Source of the DNA: Weissella sagaensis
GTDB lineage: Bacteria > Bacillota > Bacilli > Lactobacillales > Lactobacillaceae
Direction of reading: 5' to 3'
Length of the DNA stretch: 64,000 nucleotides
Assembly (NCBI RefSeq): GCF_005405285.1
Contig: NZ_BJDT01000001.1
Coordinates: forward strand, 96,726-160,725
Below are positions 8,670 through 17,833 of the stretch, piece by piece. Both the position numbers and the translations under genes were made by a program. Under the pieces are notes generated by a model that searched no databases, was not told the origin of the DNA, and was given only the letters and a program-made list of their open reading frames with translations. Positions within the stretch are counted from its first letter, which is position 1. Every line of letters begins with the position of its first letter.

Positions 8670-9512
8670 ATGACGAGTCGTCACATGGGGAATGTTTCAC
8701 GTATTGTTGTAAAAATTGGTACAAGTTCTTTAATGCATCCTAACGGCAAAATTGATTTGCAAGCAATCGATCAATTGAGCTATACCTTAACAGGATTAGT
8801 TAACGAAGGTAAACAAGTTATTTTAGTGAGTTCAGGTGCTATTGGGGCTGGTATGGGGCAATTAGGACTAATAAACCGACCAGAAGAGATACCCAAACAA
8901 CAAGCATTAGCTTCGATTGGGCAAAGCGAATTGATGACAGTATACCAACAACGCTTTGCTACTTACGGTCAAAAAATTAGTCAAGTATTGCTGACACATG
9001 ATGTATTAGATTATCCGCAGAGTCGGGAATATGTTCATAATACAATTGAACAATTACTAGATTGGGGAATTATCCCAGTCGTTAATGAAAATGATACAGT
9101 GGCAGTTGATGAGTTGGATCATCGGACAACTTTTGGTGATAATGATCAATTATCTGCAATTGTTGCGGTACGCTCACATGCGGATTTGTTAATCATGTTA
9201 TCGGATATTGACGGTTTTTATACTGGCAATCCACATCAAGATCCGCATGCTAAATTAATTAAGGAATTGCATCAAGTAACGGATGATTCATTAAAAAGAG
9301 CAGGTGGCGCTGGCACTGTATTTGGTACAGGTGGGATGGCCACAAAGTTAAAAGCAGCGGCTCATATTTTACGTCATAATCACATGATGGTTTTGGCAAA
9401 TGGCGCTAATCCATCAATTATTTTTAATATTATGAATGGTGAAGAAATTGGCACACTATTTATTGCAGAAAACAATAGTGAGGAATTAGATGATGACAGA
9501 ATTATTAAATGA
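8670..9512 (+). CDS. proB: Glutamate 5-kinase
   Basis: A 280-residue amino acid kinase for the first step of proline synthesis, phosphorylating L-glutamate. Family motifs are VVKIGTSSL near the N-terminus, SSGAIGAG, the NENDTVAVDEL segment, the GDNDQLSA segment and GTGGMATKL. The C-terminal PUA domain of the longer enterobacterial ProB is absent, as in many lactic acid bacteria. I start at ATG 8670, because the in-frame ATG at 8655 overlaps the GGAGG ribosome site serving 8670. It overlaps proA by 23 nt, so translation is coupled. Confidence 0.93.
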   Translation: MTSRHMGNVSRIVVKIGTSSLMHPNGKIDLQAIDQLSYTLTGLVNEGKQVILVSSGAIGAGMGQLGLINRPEEIPKQQALASIGQSELMTVYQQRFATYGQKISQVLLTHDVLDYPQSREYVHNTIEQLLDWGIIPVVNENDTVAVDELDHRTTFGDNDQLSAIVAVRSHADLLIMLSDIDGFYTGNPHQDPHAKLIKELHQVTDDSLKRAGGAGTVFGTGGMATKLKAAAHILRHNHMMVLANGANPSIIFNIMNGEEIGTLFIAENNSEELDDDRIIK

Positions 9513-10740
9513 AATTGGTCAGCAAGGGAAAGCAGCTGCTTTAGCGTTATCGCAATTGTCTACGACAATAAAAAATCAGGTTTTACTTGCAATGGCTGAT
9601 GCTTTAGTAGAAAAAACACCAGAAATTTTGGCAGCTAATCATGAAGATTTAGCAAGTCAGACAGGTTTAGAGGATAAGTTTATTGATCGATTAACGCTAA
9701 CTGCAGATCGACTTGCTGGTATTGCTGATGGCGTTAGAAAGGTAGCTGACTTACCAGAGCCAATTGGTAATGTTGAGCGTGGTTGGACAACGGAATCGGG
9801 ACTACAAATTAGTCAGAAACGGGTACCGCTGGGCGTAGTTGGTATTATTTATGAAGCACGACCCAATGTGACGGCTGATTCAGCAGCTCTTTGCTTTAAG
9901 TCGGGGAATGCCGTAATTTTACGTGGTGGTAAGGAAGCATTACAGACTAATATTAAAATGGCAGCGGTTTTGCGTGCTGTTCTAGCTGAATTTGATTTGC
10001 CACAAGATGCGATTCAGATGATTACAGAGACGTCACATGAATTAGCACAACAATTTATGCGATTGAATCAATATGTTGACGTCTTAATTCCACGTGGCTC
10101 ATCACGATTAATTCAGACAGTTGTACAGCATGCAACAGTTCCAGTTATTGAAACAGGTGCAGGCAATTGTCATATTTATGTTGATGAAACAGCTGATTTA
10201 CAGATGGCTGAAGACATTATCCTTAATGCGAAAACGCAACGCCCATCTGTCTGCAATGCGACCGAAAAATTATTGGTTAATGCAGCAATTGCGGCGGATT
10301 TCTTGCCAAAAATTGCGCGAGCTCTCGCTGAAAAGCATGTTGAAATTCGAGGTGACGAGCAAACTTGTCAAATCTTGGGTGACCAAGCGAAGCCGGCTCA
10401 GGTTGCTGATTGGGATACTGAGTATAATGATTATATTATTGCAATTAAAGTTGTGAATAATTTAGAAGAAGCAGTTAACCATATTAATAAACATAATACA
10501 AAACATTCTGAAGCGATTATCACGACCAATTATGAACACAGTCAACAATTTACCCAACAAATTGATGCAGCGTGTGTTTACGTTAATGCGTCAACACGCT
10601 TTACAGATGGATTTGAATTTGGTTTTGGTGCTGAAATTGGTATTTCAACGCAAAAACTACACGCTCGTGGACCAATGGGCTTAAAAGAATTAACAACAAC
10701 AAAATATGTCATCTTAGGTCAAGGACAAATTAGAGAATAA
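9490..10740 (+). CDS. proA: Gamma-glutamyl phosphate reductase
   Basis: A 416-residue NADPH-dependent enzyme of proline synthesis, reducing glutamyl-5-phosphate to the semialdehyde. The family motifs VGIIYEARPNVTADSAALC and the RPSVCNATEKLL segment with the catalytic cysteine (~residue 255) are present, as is FGFGAEIGISTQKLHARGP near the C-terminus. Start ATG 9490 (tandem with ATG 9493) lies inside proB with GTGAGG upstream. No proC is nearby. No clear terminator follows; the downstream region is degraded. Confidence 0.94.
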   Translation: MMTELLNEIGQQGKAAALALSQLSTTIKNQVLLAMADALVEKTPEILAANHEDLASQTGLEDKFIDRLTLTADRLAGIADGVRKVADLPEPIGNVERGWTTESGLQISQKRVPLGVVGIIYEARPNVTADSAALCFKSGNAVILRGGKEALQTNIKMAAVLRAVLAEFDLPQDAIQMITETSHELAQQFMRLNQYVDVLIPRGSSRLIQTVVQHATVPVIETGAGNCHIYVDETADLQMAEDIILNAKTQRPSVCNATEKLLVNAAIAADFLPKIARALAEKHVEIRGDEQTCQILGDQAKPAQVADWDTEYNDYIIAIKVVNNLEEAVNHINKHNTKHSEAIITTNYEHSQQFTQQIDAACVYVNASTRFTDGFEFGFGAEIGISTQKLHARGPMGLKELTTTKYVILGQGQIRE

Positions 10741-11060
10741 AAAATGAAGTTGGGATGACATCTATAGTCCCATAATGATGGACGTAGTTAGTGTTCTAAA
10801 TTTTCTTCCTCTATTAAATGGATATTACTACAAGTGCATTGTCTCATTATGAAAACGGAACAAGATAATATTAATATCTTATAAAAGTATCAATGATTCT
10901 TAGAATAGGGTTACAAAATTTACTGGAATTATAAAATGTAATATTTACAAAATGTATACTTTTAAATCTTGAAATACTTTGGAACAAATTTTATTATAAA
11001 ATTGGCAAATTGATTTTTGAATATTTATTGACATCCTGTTTTTTACTGAGGAGAGTTCAA
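10741..11060. other. Degraded intergenic DNA after proA
   Basis: This stretch has no intact gene. A tiny frame at 10818-10868 (MDITTSALSHYENGTR) recalls the recognition helix of an XRE/Rgg-type regulator, so the region may be residue of a lost regulatory or bacteriocin locus. No convincing terminator for proBA was found here. Confidence 0.3.
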
Positions 11061-11197
11061 ATGTTTAATGAACTAGAAAAAGACAAGTAATTGACATGCA
11101 AGACTTGTCATTGGTAGAAGGGAAAAAGCATAGTAAGAAGCGTCATGTTAAAAAAATTTCATGGCATATTAATATTGGTGGAATAGTTTCATATTAA
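11061..11197 (+). pseudogene. Frameshifted double-glycine-leader bacteriocin precursor (fossil)
   Basis: A GAGGAGAG ribosome site precedes ATG 11061. The first frame reads MFNELEKDK and stops at 11090. In the frame shifted by one base (after the A-run at 11077-11081) the reading continues as RQVIDMQDLSLVEGKKHSKK and on to TAA 11197, giving about 45 residues in total. LSLVEGK resembles a bacteriocin leader whose GG has become GK, followed by a very basic mature part. One missing A would explain the shift. A CPBP-type protease gene follows, as at many bacteriocin immunity loci. Confidence 0.5.
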
Positions 11198-11235
11198 TAG
11201 GATTATTTTATTTGTAAAGAGAGTTTTTGGTAAGC

Positions 11236-11901
11236 ATGATGCAGGTAAAAAATAAAACGACATGGCTTGTGTCTTTAGTAATAGTTTATTTAGTAATTAG
11301 TGACGGATTAGATTTTTTTTTGAATGATTTGTTACATTTATTAAATAGTCTAACGGTGACAATTTTGATAAATGTTGTGTTTTCAATTTTTATTATACAA
11401 ATTTATAAAAGACAGGTAACTAATGGGCTTAATATAAAACCTAAAATATTGCTCATAATTATTCCTGTAATTGGTTTGTTATCAATTGAATTGTATGATT
11501 TTTTAACAATGAGCATATTGAACGTAAATCCAGGAGTTTCTCAAAGTTCCTTTTTAGGAGAGGTGCCTTCTTGTTTATTGGTACCATTTGTGCTTGTATT
11601 TGCACCGATAACGGAGGAACTTATTTTTCAACAAATAATTCAAGGTCAATTGTTGACTAAAATATTTAAAAAGGAAAACCGATTTAGTAAGTGGATTCGC
11701 ATTTTAATAGTAACTTTTCTGTTTAGTTTAGTTCATGGATTTTCTTGGGGATTAGGTGATTTGAAAACATTTGTAGTCACAGTTATTTATTATTTTGACC
11801 TAATTTTTTTAGCAATTATATATGAATATTCGGACAGAAATATAACAATAACAATATTTACTCACGTTTTAGCTAATGCGTTAGCTACTATGACTTTTTA
11901 G
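11236..11901 (+). CDS. CPBP family intramembrane metalloprotease (Abi)
   Basis: About 221 residues, six to seven membrane segments. The CPBP (type II CAAX prenyl endopeptidase) motifs are present: EELIFQ (~residue 125) in place of the usual EExxxR, FSLVHGFSWG, and HVLANALA near the C-terminus. The arginine of EExxxR is replaced by glutamine here. In bacteriocin loci such proteins act in self-immunity; the fossil precursor directly upstream supports that reading. ATG 11236 and 11239 are both possible; the ribosome site is weak. Confidence 0.75.
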   Translation: MMQVKNKTTWLVSLVIVYLVISDGLDFFLNDLLHLLNSLTVTILINVVFSIFIIQIYKRQVTNGLNIKPKILLIIIPVIGLLSIELYDFLTMSILNVNPGVSQSSFLGEVPSCLLVPFVLVFAPITEELIFQQIIQGQLLTKIFKKENRFSKWIRILIVTFLFSLVHGFSWGLGDLKTFVVTVIYYFDLIFLAIIYEYSDRNITITIFTHVLANALATMTF

Positions 11902-12111
11902 TAGTATATTAAAATGTGGAATTGGTAAAGCAACGATTGATGAAGGAATAATAAAATTTAAATGAAGCATTATTAATGTTAGCGATAATTAGTAGCTTAA
12001 TTATTTAGAATAAGTCATTTTATTAACATTGGTATTGCGTTAATCGAACAAAAAAGTTTTAAAGTGTACTAAAATTCGTCAAGTAGATGGTTAAAATATT
12101 ATAAAATTAAA
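11902..12111. other. Gene-free AT-rich DNA
   Basis: No open frame or structured element I can support. It borders the transposase remnant and may contain the decayed end of that insertion sequence. Confidence 0.3.
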
Positions 12112-12222
12112 TCAGGCGTACTCGCTTTTATGAATGACTTCATTCCGGTGTTTATACGGAGTGAGGTCATTTTTTCCTAAGTGTCGTTCATAGTTAAAAT
12201 AATCGTTTCTTGCAACAACTAT
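12112..12222 (-). mobile_element. 3' remnant of an IS3-type transposase gene
   Basis: Reading the minus strand from about 12222 to the TGA at 12112 gives VVARNDYFNYERHLGKNDLT and then a short tail ending PYKHRNEV and beyond. The pattern Y-N-x-E-R, L-x-x-L/LT-P, Y-x-x-R is the C-terminal end of IS3-family integrase ORFB. An in-frame stop lies immediately upstream and no further transposase is recognisable, so only a fragment survives. Confidence 0.55.
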
Positions 12223-12367
12223 TTAAACGCATCTTTTCTTGTTAAAACAACTTATTTTGAACATCAAGCAACTGAGCTCGTCATAAATTTGACTGCTTTT
12301 TGTATAGAATTTTTAGTTAGGAAAAGTTATCTTTAATAATTTCCTGATCTATTTTTCTTTTTGATTA
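12223..12367. other. Gene-free DNA downstream of guaA
   Basis: Nothing recognisable apart from possible mutated continuation of the IS3 fragment. Confidence 0.3.
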
Positions 12368-12370
12368 ATT

Positions 12371-12414
12371 AAAAAAAGTACCAATAACTAATCTGTAAGA
12401 TTAGTTATTGGTAC
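12371..12414 (-). terminator. Terminator of guaA
   Basis: A perfect 16-bp stem (12378-12393 with 12399-12414) and a 5-nt loop, followed on the minus strand by a run of seven T (12371-12377). Confidence 0.95.
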
Positions 12415-12438
12415 CAAATATTTTAAAAGTTATTTGTT

Positions 12439-13992
12439 TTATTCCCACTCAACAGTTGCAGGTGGCTTAGCTGTAATATCATAGACTACACGATTAACGT
12501 GGGCAGTCTCATTTACGATACGACGAGAGATCTCTTCTAAGACATCCCATGGTAGCTTAGCAAAGTCAGCTGTCATACCATCAACAGATGTGATGGCACG
12601 AATGGCGATGGTGTGATCGTAAGTACGTTCATCTCCCATAACACCAACTGAGCGAACGCCTGGCAAGACTGTGAAGTATTGCCATACCTCGCCGTCTAAT
12701 CCTTGCTTAGCAATTTCATCACGCAAGATAGCATCAGATTCGCGAACGATTTCTAGCTTGTCAGCAGTGATTTCACCAAGAACACGGATTCCTAGACCAG
12801 GACCTGGGAATGGTTGGCGCCAAACAAGTTCGTGTGGCATACCAAGCTTTTCGCCAAGTGAACGAACTTCATCCTTAAACAATTTGTTCAAAGGTTCGAT
12901 TAATTGGAATTGGATGTCATCAGGCAATCCACCAACGTTGTGGTGTGACTTGATGGTTTGGGCCGTGTCAGTACCTGATTCGATAACGTCAGTGTACAAC
13001 GTTCCTTGAGCAAGGAAGTCAATACCATCAAGCTTAGCAGCTTCTTCATCAAAGACGCGGATAAATTCATTACCAATGATTTTACGCTTCTTTTCAGGGT
13101 CAGTTACACCAGCAAGCTTGTTCAAGAAACGGTCTTGAGCATCAACTTTAATGATGTTTAGACCGAACTTATCACCAAGTGCTGCCATAACTTCGTTTGC
13201 TTCGTTCTTACGAAGTAGACCGTGATCCACGAAGATTGATGTTAATTGGTCACCAATAGCTTTGTGCAATAGCACTCCAACAACTGATGAATCAACACCA
13301 CCAGAAAGTCCAAGCAAAACACGTTTGTCTCCAACAGTTTCACGAATCTTTGCGATTTGCTCGTCAATGAAATCATCCATTGACCAGTCACGGTTAGCGT
13401 GAACGGCATTATCAATGAAGTTTTCTAAAATCTTCATACCATGAACGGTATGACGGACTTCAGTGTGGAATTGCACGCCATATAATTGACGTTCTTTATT
13501 TTCCATCGCAGCAATAGGGGTGCTATCAGATGTAGCAACTGCAGTAAAGCCTTCAGGAACAGCACCGACATAATCACCATGTGACATCAAAACAGTTTGA
13601 GTCTCAGGTGTGTCAGCGAATAAGGTGCTGTTTGTATCCAAAACCTTAATCTCAGTTTCACCATATTCAGATGTGTTGTTAGCAGGTAGTACTTTACCGC
13701 CAGGCAACATATGTGCCATAAGTTGCATACCATAGCAAACACCTAAGATTGGAATGTTTAGATTAAAAATTTCTGGATCAACAGAAAAGGCACCATCAGC
13801 GTAAACTGAATTAGGACCACCAGAAAAGACTAGACCTTTAGGTTGAAGTTCTTTAATTTCAGCTGCGGTGATAGTGTGTGGCTTTAGTTCGGAATAAACA
13901 CCTAATTCACGAATGCGTCGTGAAATTAGTTGGTTATATTGAGAACCAAAGTCCAATACAAGAATACTATCGTGTGTATCTGTGTTGGCCAT
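12439..13992 (-). CDS. guaA: GMP synthase (glutamine-hydrolysing)
   Basis: A 517-residue enzyme converting XMP to GMP. The N-terminal class I glutamine amidotransferase (~1-200) has the nucleophile in GVCYGMQLM and the His/Glu pair in GVQFHTEV. The ATP-pyrophosphatase domain has the P-loop [10 protein letters not shown] (~residue 230), followed by the C-terminal dimerization domain ending in PPATVEWE. I start at 13992, because the upstream ATG at 14004 overlaps the GGAGG ribosome site. It is monocistronic with its own promoter; I see no purine riboswitch in the leader. Confidence 0.97.
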   Translation of the reverse strand: MANTDTHDSILVLDFGSQYNQLISRRIRELGVYSELKPHTITAAEIKELQPKGLVFSGGPNSVYADGAFSVDPEIFNLNIPILGVCYGMQLMAHMLPGGKVLPANNTSEYGETEIKVLDTNSTLFADTPETQTVLMSHGDYVGAVPEGFTAVATSDSTPIAAMENKERQLYGVQFHTEVRHTVHGMKILENFIDNAVHANRDWSMDDFIDEQIAKIRETVGDKRVLLGLSGGVDSSVVGVLLHKAIGDQLTSIFVDHGLLRKNEANEVMAALGDKFGLNIIKVDAQDRFLNKLAGVTDPEKKRKIIGNEFIRVFDEEAAKLDGIDFLAQGTLYTDVIESGTDTAQTIKSHHNVGGLPDDIQFQLIEPLNKLFKDEVRSLGEKLGMPHELVWRQPFPGPGLGIRVLGEITADKLEIVRESDAILRDEIAKQGLDGEVWQYFTVLPGVRSVGVMGDERTYDHTIAIRAITSVDGMTADFAKLPWDVLEEISRRIVNETAHVNRVVYDITAKPPATVEWE

Positions 13993-14019
13993 GATATCCT
14001 CCATTTAATTTATAATTCT

Positions 14020-14047
14020 ATTATACGTAGTTTATGATAATTTTCAA
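14020..14047 (-). promoter_or_regulatory. guaA promoter
   Basis: On the minus strand TTGAAA (14047-14042) and TATAAT (14025-14020) are 16 bp apart, 28 bp ahead of the guaA start. Confidence 0.75.
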
Positions 14048-14184
14048 TGCATGTTTATGGTAATGTTCGTAGTTGCTGTAAATAAAATAATGATTGATAA
14101 ACGGGTCATTTCACATATTAAACTAATTTTTGCTAATGATTTTATCATTCAATAAAACACTTTAAAATATGCTAAAAAATAGTC

Positions 14185-14213
14185 TTGCATTCTCTTGTTG
14201 AGACCGCTATAGT
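14185..14213 (+). promoter_or_regulatory. Promoter of the BMP-family gene
   Basis: TTGCAT (14185-14190) and TATAGT (14208-14213) are separated by 17 bp, followed by a 77-nt leader. Confidence 0.6.
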
Positions 14214-14290
14214 AATTTACATTATTATATTTTTAAGAACTCTTAAGTGAGTGGTTGGGTCGAGGGATTAATACTTGGAGGTATTCAAAA

Positions 14291-15370
14291 ATGGTTTCAC
14301 GTCGGATGATGATTATTGGTGGCGTAATAGTAGTTGCGATTGCAGGAATTGGTGTTGCATCAATGAACGGTGAAAAAGCAGCTAATAATGATAAATTTAC
14401 AGCAGCCATGGTGTCAGATACGAATGGTGTTAACGATAAAGGTTTTAACCAAAGTGCATGGAATGGTTTACAAAAATGGGGTAAAGCAAATAACTTAACC
14501 CAGGGTAAGTCAGGTTATAACTATTTTCAACCTAAAACAGTTGCTGATTATAATACGCAATTAACACAAGCAGCGACAGCTAATTATGATTTGGTTGCAG
14601 CTATTGGTAATACGTTTAAAGATTCTGTCGAAACTGTTTCACAAAAGCAACCAAAAACAAAATTTGTTTTGGTTGATGAGCAAGCAAATAAGAAATATAA
14701 AAATGTTGCTTCAGTTAAGTTTCATTCTGAACAATCTTCATATTTAGTTGGTGTTGCTGCAGCTAAGAAAGCACAAGAAGTTGGCGACAAAACAGTTGGC
14801 TTTATTGGTGGTATGCGTAATTCAGTCATTGAATCGTTTTTAGCTGGTTACCAAGCCGGCGTGAAATCAGTTGATCCAAGTATTAAAGTAGATGCAACTT
14901 TTGCTGGCACTTTTTCAGATCCTGCTAAAGGACAAACGATAACAAAAGCTAAAATAGCAGAAGGTGAACATATTATTTTCCAAGCTGCTGGTGGCGTTGG
15001 TAATGGCGTTTTCCAAGCAGCAAAAGACCAAAGTTCTACGTTACCTGCAGGCTCAAAGGGTAAAGTTTGGGTAATTGGTGTTGATCTTGACCAAACTAAT
15101 ATGGGTGATTATAAGACCAAAGATGGTAAACAAGATAACTTGACGCTAACATCATCATTAACGGGGATTGGTCGTGGTTTGCAATTAATTACCAAGCAAG
15201 CACAAAATGATAAATTCCCTGGTGGTAAGACTGTTTATTATGGTCTAAAAGAAGGTGGTGTAGGTGTTGTGACAAAAAATTTGAACAGTGATGAAAAGAA
15301 CGCTGTGAACAATGCTAAACAACAAATCATTGATGGTGACATCAAGGTTTCAGCAGTGCCAAACAAGTAA
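14291..15370 (+). CDS. BMP-family (PnrA-like) nucleoside-binding protein
   Basis: A 359-residue extracytoplasmic solute-binding protein. An N-terminal membrane helix (~5-22) is followed by the basic-membrane-protein fold with signature DTNGVNDKGFNQSAWNGL (~40-57) and GFIGGMRNSVIESFLAGY. Characterised relatives bind purine nucleosides for ABC importers. Unusually there is no lipobox cysteine after the helix, so it appears to be anchored by an uncleaved helix or released. ATG 14291 follows GGAGG at 14276-14280. No ABC permease or ATPase gene is adjacent. Confidence 0.85.
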   Translation: MVSRRMMIIGGVIVVAIAGIGVASMNGEKAANNDKFTAAMVSDTNGVNDKGFNQSAWNGLQKWGKANNLTQGKSGYNYFQPKTVADYNTQLTQAATANYDLVAAIGNTFKDSVETVSQKQPKTKFVLVDEQANKKYKNVASVKFHSEQSSYLVGVAAAKKAQEVGDKTVGFIGGMRNSVIESFLAGYQAGVKSVDPSIKVDATFAGTFSDPAKGQTITKAKIAEGEHIIFQAAGGVGNGVFQAAKDQSSTLPAGSKGKVWVIGVDLDQTNMGDYKTKDGKQDNLTLTSSLTGIGRGLQLITKQAQNDKFPGGKTVYYGLKEGGVGVVTKNLNSDEKNAVNNAKQQIIDGDIKVSAVPNK

Positions 15371-15380
15371 AAAATAAATT

Positions 15381-15425
15381 TAGTCGAAGTCATACGAGTA
15401 CTTTTCGTAAGATTTCGGCTTTTTA
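15381..15425 (+). terminator. Terminator after the BMP gene
   Basis: An imperfect stem (AGTCGAAGTCATACGA with TTCGTAAGATTTCGGCT) ending in a T-run at about 15420. Confidence 0.7.
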
Positions 15426-15551
15426 ATATGAAATAAAATTCATTTTTTAAGTTATTATCGAGTAAAAAATTTCGAAAAATGATTAATAGTTCAGTATAAT
15501 GACTTATAAGATAAGTACGTTGCGTGATGTTGCACATAAGGAATATTAAAA

Positions 15552-16226
15552 ATGAATTCAAAAAGAAATACAATGAGTGTTAGAAAAATTCGACAATTGC
15601 TTGGGGATGACAGTGAATATGATTGGATTGCCAATCAATTAACTCAAATTGCACAAATGTATCAAGTGTATGAATCAGCCCAGCATGAAATTTTAACGAA
15701 GTTAGAAAATTTAGATGCAGAATTTGAAGTTAACTATAATCATAATCCAATTCACCATATTGACGGTCGTATGAAAGATCCACAAAGTTTGGTGGGTAAA
15801 ATTAAAAAGAAAAATTTGGCTCCCAACGTGGATGCTGTTAAAAATAATATTTTTGACATTGCTGGTTTGCGGGTTATTACAAATTATATTGATGACATTT
15901 ATACAGTTGAAAAACTATTATCTCAACAAGATGATATAGAAGTTATTAAACGTAAAGACTATATTGAAAACCCTAAGGACAGTGGATACCGTAGCCTTCA
16001 TTTGGTAGTTAAAGTACCAGTTTTTAAGGCGCGTGAAGTTGAATCAATCCCAGTAGAAATTCAAATCAGGACGATTGGTATGGATATGTGGGCAAGCTTG
16101 GAACACGAACTGCGTTACAAAATAGATGTTGACCGAGCAGAAGAATTTGCGGATAATTTAGTACATAATGCTAATGCATTATTTGCTATTGAACAAAATT
16201 TCCAAGATATTCATCATGAATTATAA
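15552..16226 (+). CDS. relQ: Small alarmone synthetase, RelQ/SAS1 type (GTP pyrophosphokinase)
   Basis: A 224-residue single-domain (p)ppGpp synthetase. The synthetase signature runs from the HIDGRMKDPQSLVGKIKKK segment (~residues 70-90) through DIAGLRVITNYIDDIYTVE to GYRSLHLVV, the EIQIRT motif and WASLEHELRYK. HD-hydrolase and TGS/ACT domains of long RelA/SpoT proteins are absent. Length matches RelQ (about 210-225). AAGGAATA precedes ATG 15552; an in-frame ATG at 15582 is less likely. The methyltransferase gene follows 30 nt downstream, so the two may be co-transcribed. Confidence 0.93.
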   Translation: MNSKRNTMSVRKIRQLLGDDSEYDWIANQLTQIAQMYQVYESAQHEILTKLENLDAEFEVNYNHNPIHHIDGRMKDPQSLVGKIKKKNLAPNVDAVKNNIFDIAGLRVITNYIDDIYTVEKLLSQQDDIEVIKRKDYIENPKDSGYRSLHLVVKVPVFKAREVESIPVEIQIRTIGMDMWASLEHELRYKIDVDRAEEFADNLVHNANALFAIEQNFQDIHHEL

Positions 16227-16256
16227 TCAAAAGAAAGAGCTATTGTAGAACGAAAT

Positions 16257-17696
16257 ATGGAAAATAAACAAAAAAATCAAGCACATGATCGTAAAAACAA
16301 TCATGTTTCACGTGGAACAAATAAACAGAACAGTGCACCAGTAAAAGTTGAAGTTGGTGATCAGCTATTAATTACAATTAAGCGTTTAGGGATTAACGGT
16401 GAAGGAATTGGCTACTATAAACGTAAGATCACATTTATTCCAGGAGCGTTACCAGGGGAAGTTGTAGAAGTTGAAGTCACTAACTTTACGAATAAATTTA
16501 TTGAAGCAAAAGTGCTTAAATTCAAAAAACAGTCTAAGCAACGTGTAACACCGGTTGATAATCAAGAGGTCGGTGGAGTTGAATTAGCACATCTATCATA
16601 TGAAGGCCAACTGAAATTTAAACAAGACGTCATTCGTCAAGCTTTGGAAAAATATCGGCCTGCTGGTTATGCACATTATAAATTATTACCAACAATTGGT
16701 ATGGATGATCCAACTGGTTACCGTAACAAAGCGCAGTTCCCTGTACGTGAGGTGAATGGTAAATTAGCGGTGGGAATGTACAAACGTCAGTCTCACAAGT
16801 TAATTGACTTGCCAGTTATGACAACACAACACCCAGCTACGTTAAAAGTTGTTCGTACAGTTCGTGATATTTTAACTGATATGCAATTATCAATTTATGA
16901 TGAGCGTCGTAATCGCGGTTCGATTAAAACATTAATTGCACGTGTTTCAGAATCAACAGGAGATGTGCAATTAACGATTGTGACCAATGGTCGTTCATTA
17001 CCTGATTCAGATGAATTGATCGCACGAATTCATGCTGAACTGCCTGAAGTTGTTTCAATTCATCAAAATATTAATCGTGGTGATTCTTCATTAATATGGG
17101 GAGATGACACACGTCAAATTTGGGGTGAAGACTATATTACAGAAGACATAAATGGTAAAACTTTTAAATTATCACCACGAGCCTTCCTACAATTAAATCC
17201 ACGCCAAACGCAACGCTTGTACCAAGAAACAATTAAAGCATTGGATCTAACAAAAGCGGATAAGCTAATTGATGCCTACTCAGGTGTTGGAACAATTGGT
17301 ATCTCATTGGCTGATCATGCAGGTGAAGTGCGCGGAATGGATACGATACCTGAATCAATTGATGATGCAACTGAAAATGTTATTGATAATGCAGTTGATA
17401 ATGCAACTTACTACGTTGGTGCTGCCGAAGAATTAATACCACAGTGGGCTGATGAAGGTTGGATTGCAGATGCGTTGGTTGTTGACCCACCACGTACAGG
17501 GTTGGACGGTGCATTACGCCAAACAATATTAGCGACGAAGCCGGATAAATTTGTTTATGTTTCATGTAATGCTTCAACGCTGGCACGTGATTTAGTTGAT
17601 TTGGCAAAGGTTTATCGTGTCGATTATATCCAATCAATTGATATGTTCCCACAGACAGCTCGTTGGGAAGGTATCGTCAAATTTACTAAGAAATAA
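16257..17696 (+). CDS. 23S rRNA (uracil-C5)-methyltransferase, RlmCD/RumA family
   Basis: A 479-residue S-adenosylmethionine enzyme with an N-terminal TRAM domain (~30-90), a central insertion, and a Rossmann methyltransferase domain. SAM-binding YSGVGTIGISLA (~341), the VVDPPRTGLD motif (~410) and the catalytic cysteine in YVSCNASTLARDL (~438) are all present. In Firmicutes such proteins modify U747 and U1939 of 23S rRNA (RlmCD). The four-cysteine iron-sulfur motif of E. coli RlmD is not evident. Its N-terminal codons for HVSRGT coincide with a parS-like site at 16304. Confidence 0.9.
   Translation: MENKQKNQAHDRKNNHVSRGTNKQNSAPVKVEVGDQLLITIKRLGINGEGIGYYKRKITFIPGALPGEVVEVEVTNFTNKFIEAKVLKFKKQSKQRVTPVDNQEVGGVELAHLSYEGQLKFKQDVIRQALEKYRPAGYAHYKLLPTIGMDDPTGYRNKAQFPVREVNGKLAVGMYKRQSHKLIDLPVMTTQHPATLKVVRTVRDILTDMQLSIYDERRNRGSIKTLIARVSESTGDVQLTIVTNGRSLPDSDELIARIHAELPEVVSIHQNINRGDSSLIWGDDTRQIWGEDYITEDINGKTFKLSPRAFLQLNPRQTQRLYQETIKALDLTKADKLIDAYSGVGTIGISLADHAGEVRGMDTIPESIDDATENVIDNAVDNATYYVGAAEELIPQWADEGWIADALVVDPPRTGLDGALRQTILATKPDKFVYVSCNASTLARDLVDLAKVYRVDYIQSIDMFPQTARWEGIVKFTKK
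16304..16319. promoter_or_regulatory. parS-like centromere site (parS 2) inside the methyltransferase gene
   Basis: TGTTTCACGTGGAACA is identical to the site at 1070 and one base from the perfect palindrome at 36862. It lies in the 5' coding region, encoding VSRGT in a low-complexity, poorly conserved N-terminal tail where a DNA signal is easily tolerated. Confidence 0.8.
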
Positions 17697-17757
17697 ATGT
17701 TGACGGTGATGCTATTATATTAGTATGTTGGTTATCGAACATAAAGATAAGATGAGA

Positions 17758-17797
17758 GAAACGACAATGCTAACATAGTGTAGTATTGTCGTTTTTT
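17758..17797 (+). terminator. Terminator or attenuator ahead of the ECF operon
   Basis: AAACGACAAT and ATTGTCGTTT (ending 17794) form a 10-bp stem followed by Ts. It may end the methyltransferase transcript, or, since TTGACG at 17700 could start a short leader RNA, act as an attenuator for the ECF genes. Confidence 0.7.
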
Positions 17798-17833
17798 ACA
17801 TTAATTTATCAGGCTATAATAAAGGAGAAGATT

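Noticed and set aside
8693..8708. TGTTTCACGT in the 5' part of proB, resembling half of parS
   Set aside because: Only the first ten positions match and the second half-site is absent, so I do not count it as a parS.
9490..9512. Overlap of proB and proA read as a possible frameshift
   Set aside because: Both proteins are complete for their families and such overlaps are normal translational coupling.
14005..14184. Possible purine riboswitch upstream of guaA
   Set aside because: No purine aptamer core pattern was found and no terminator precedes guaA; an ordinary promoter is present.
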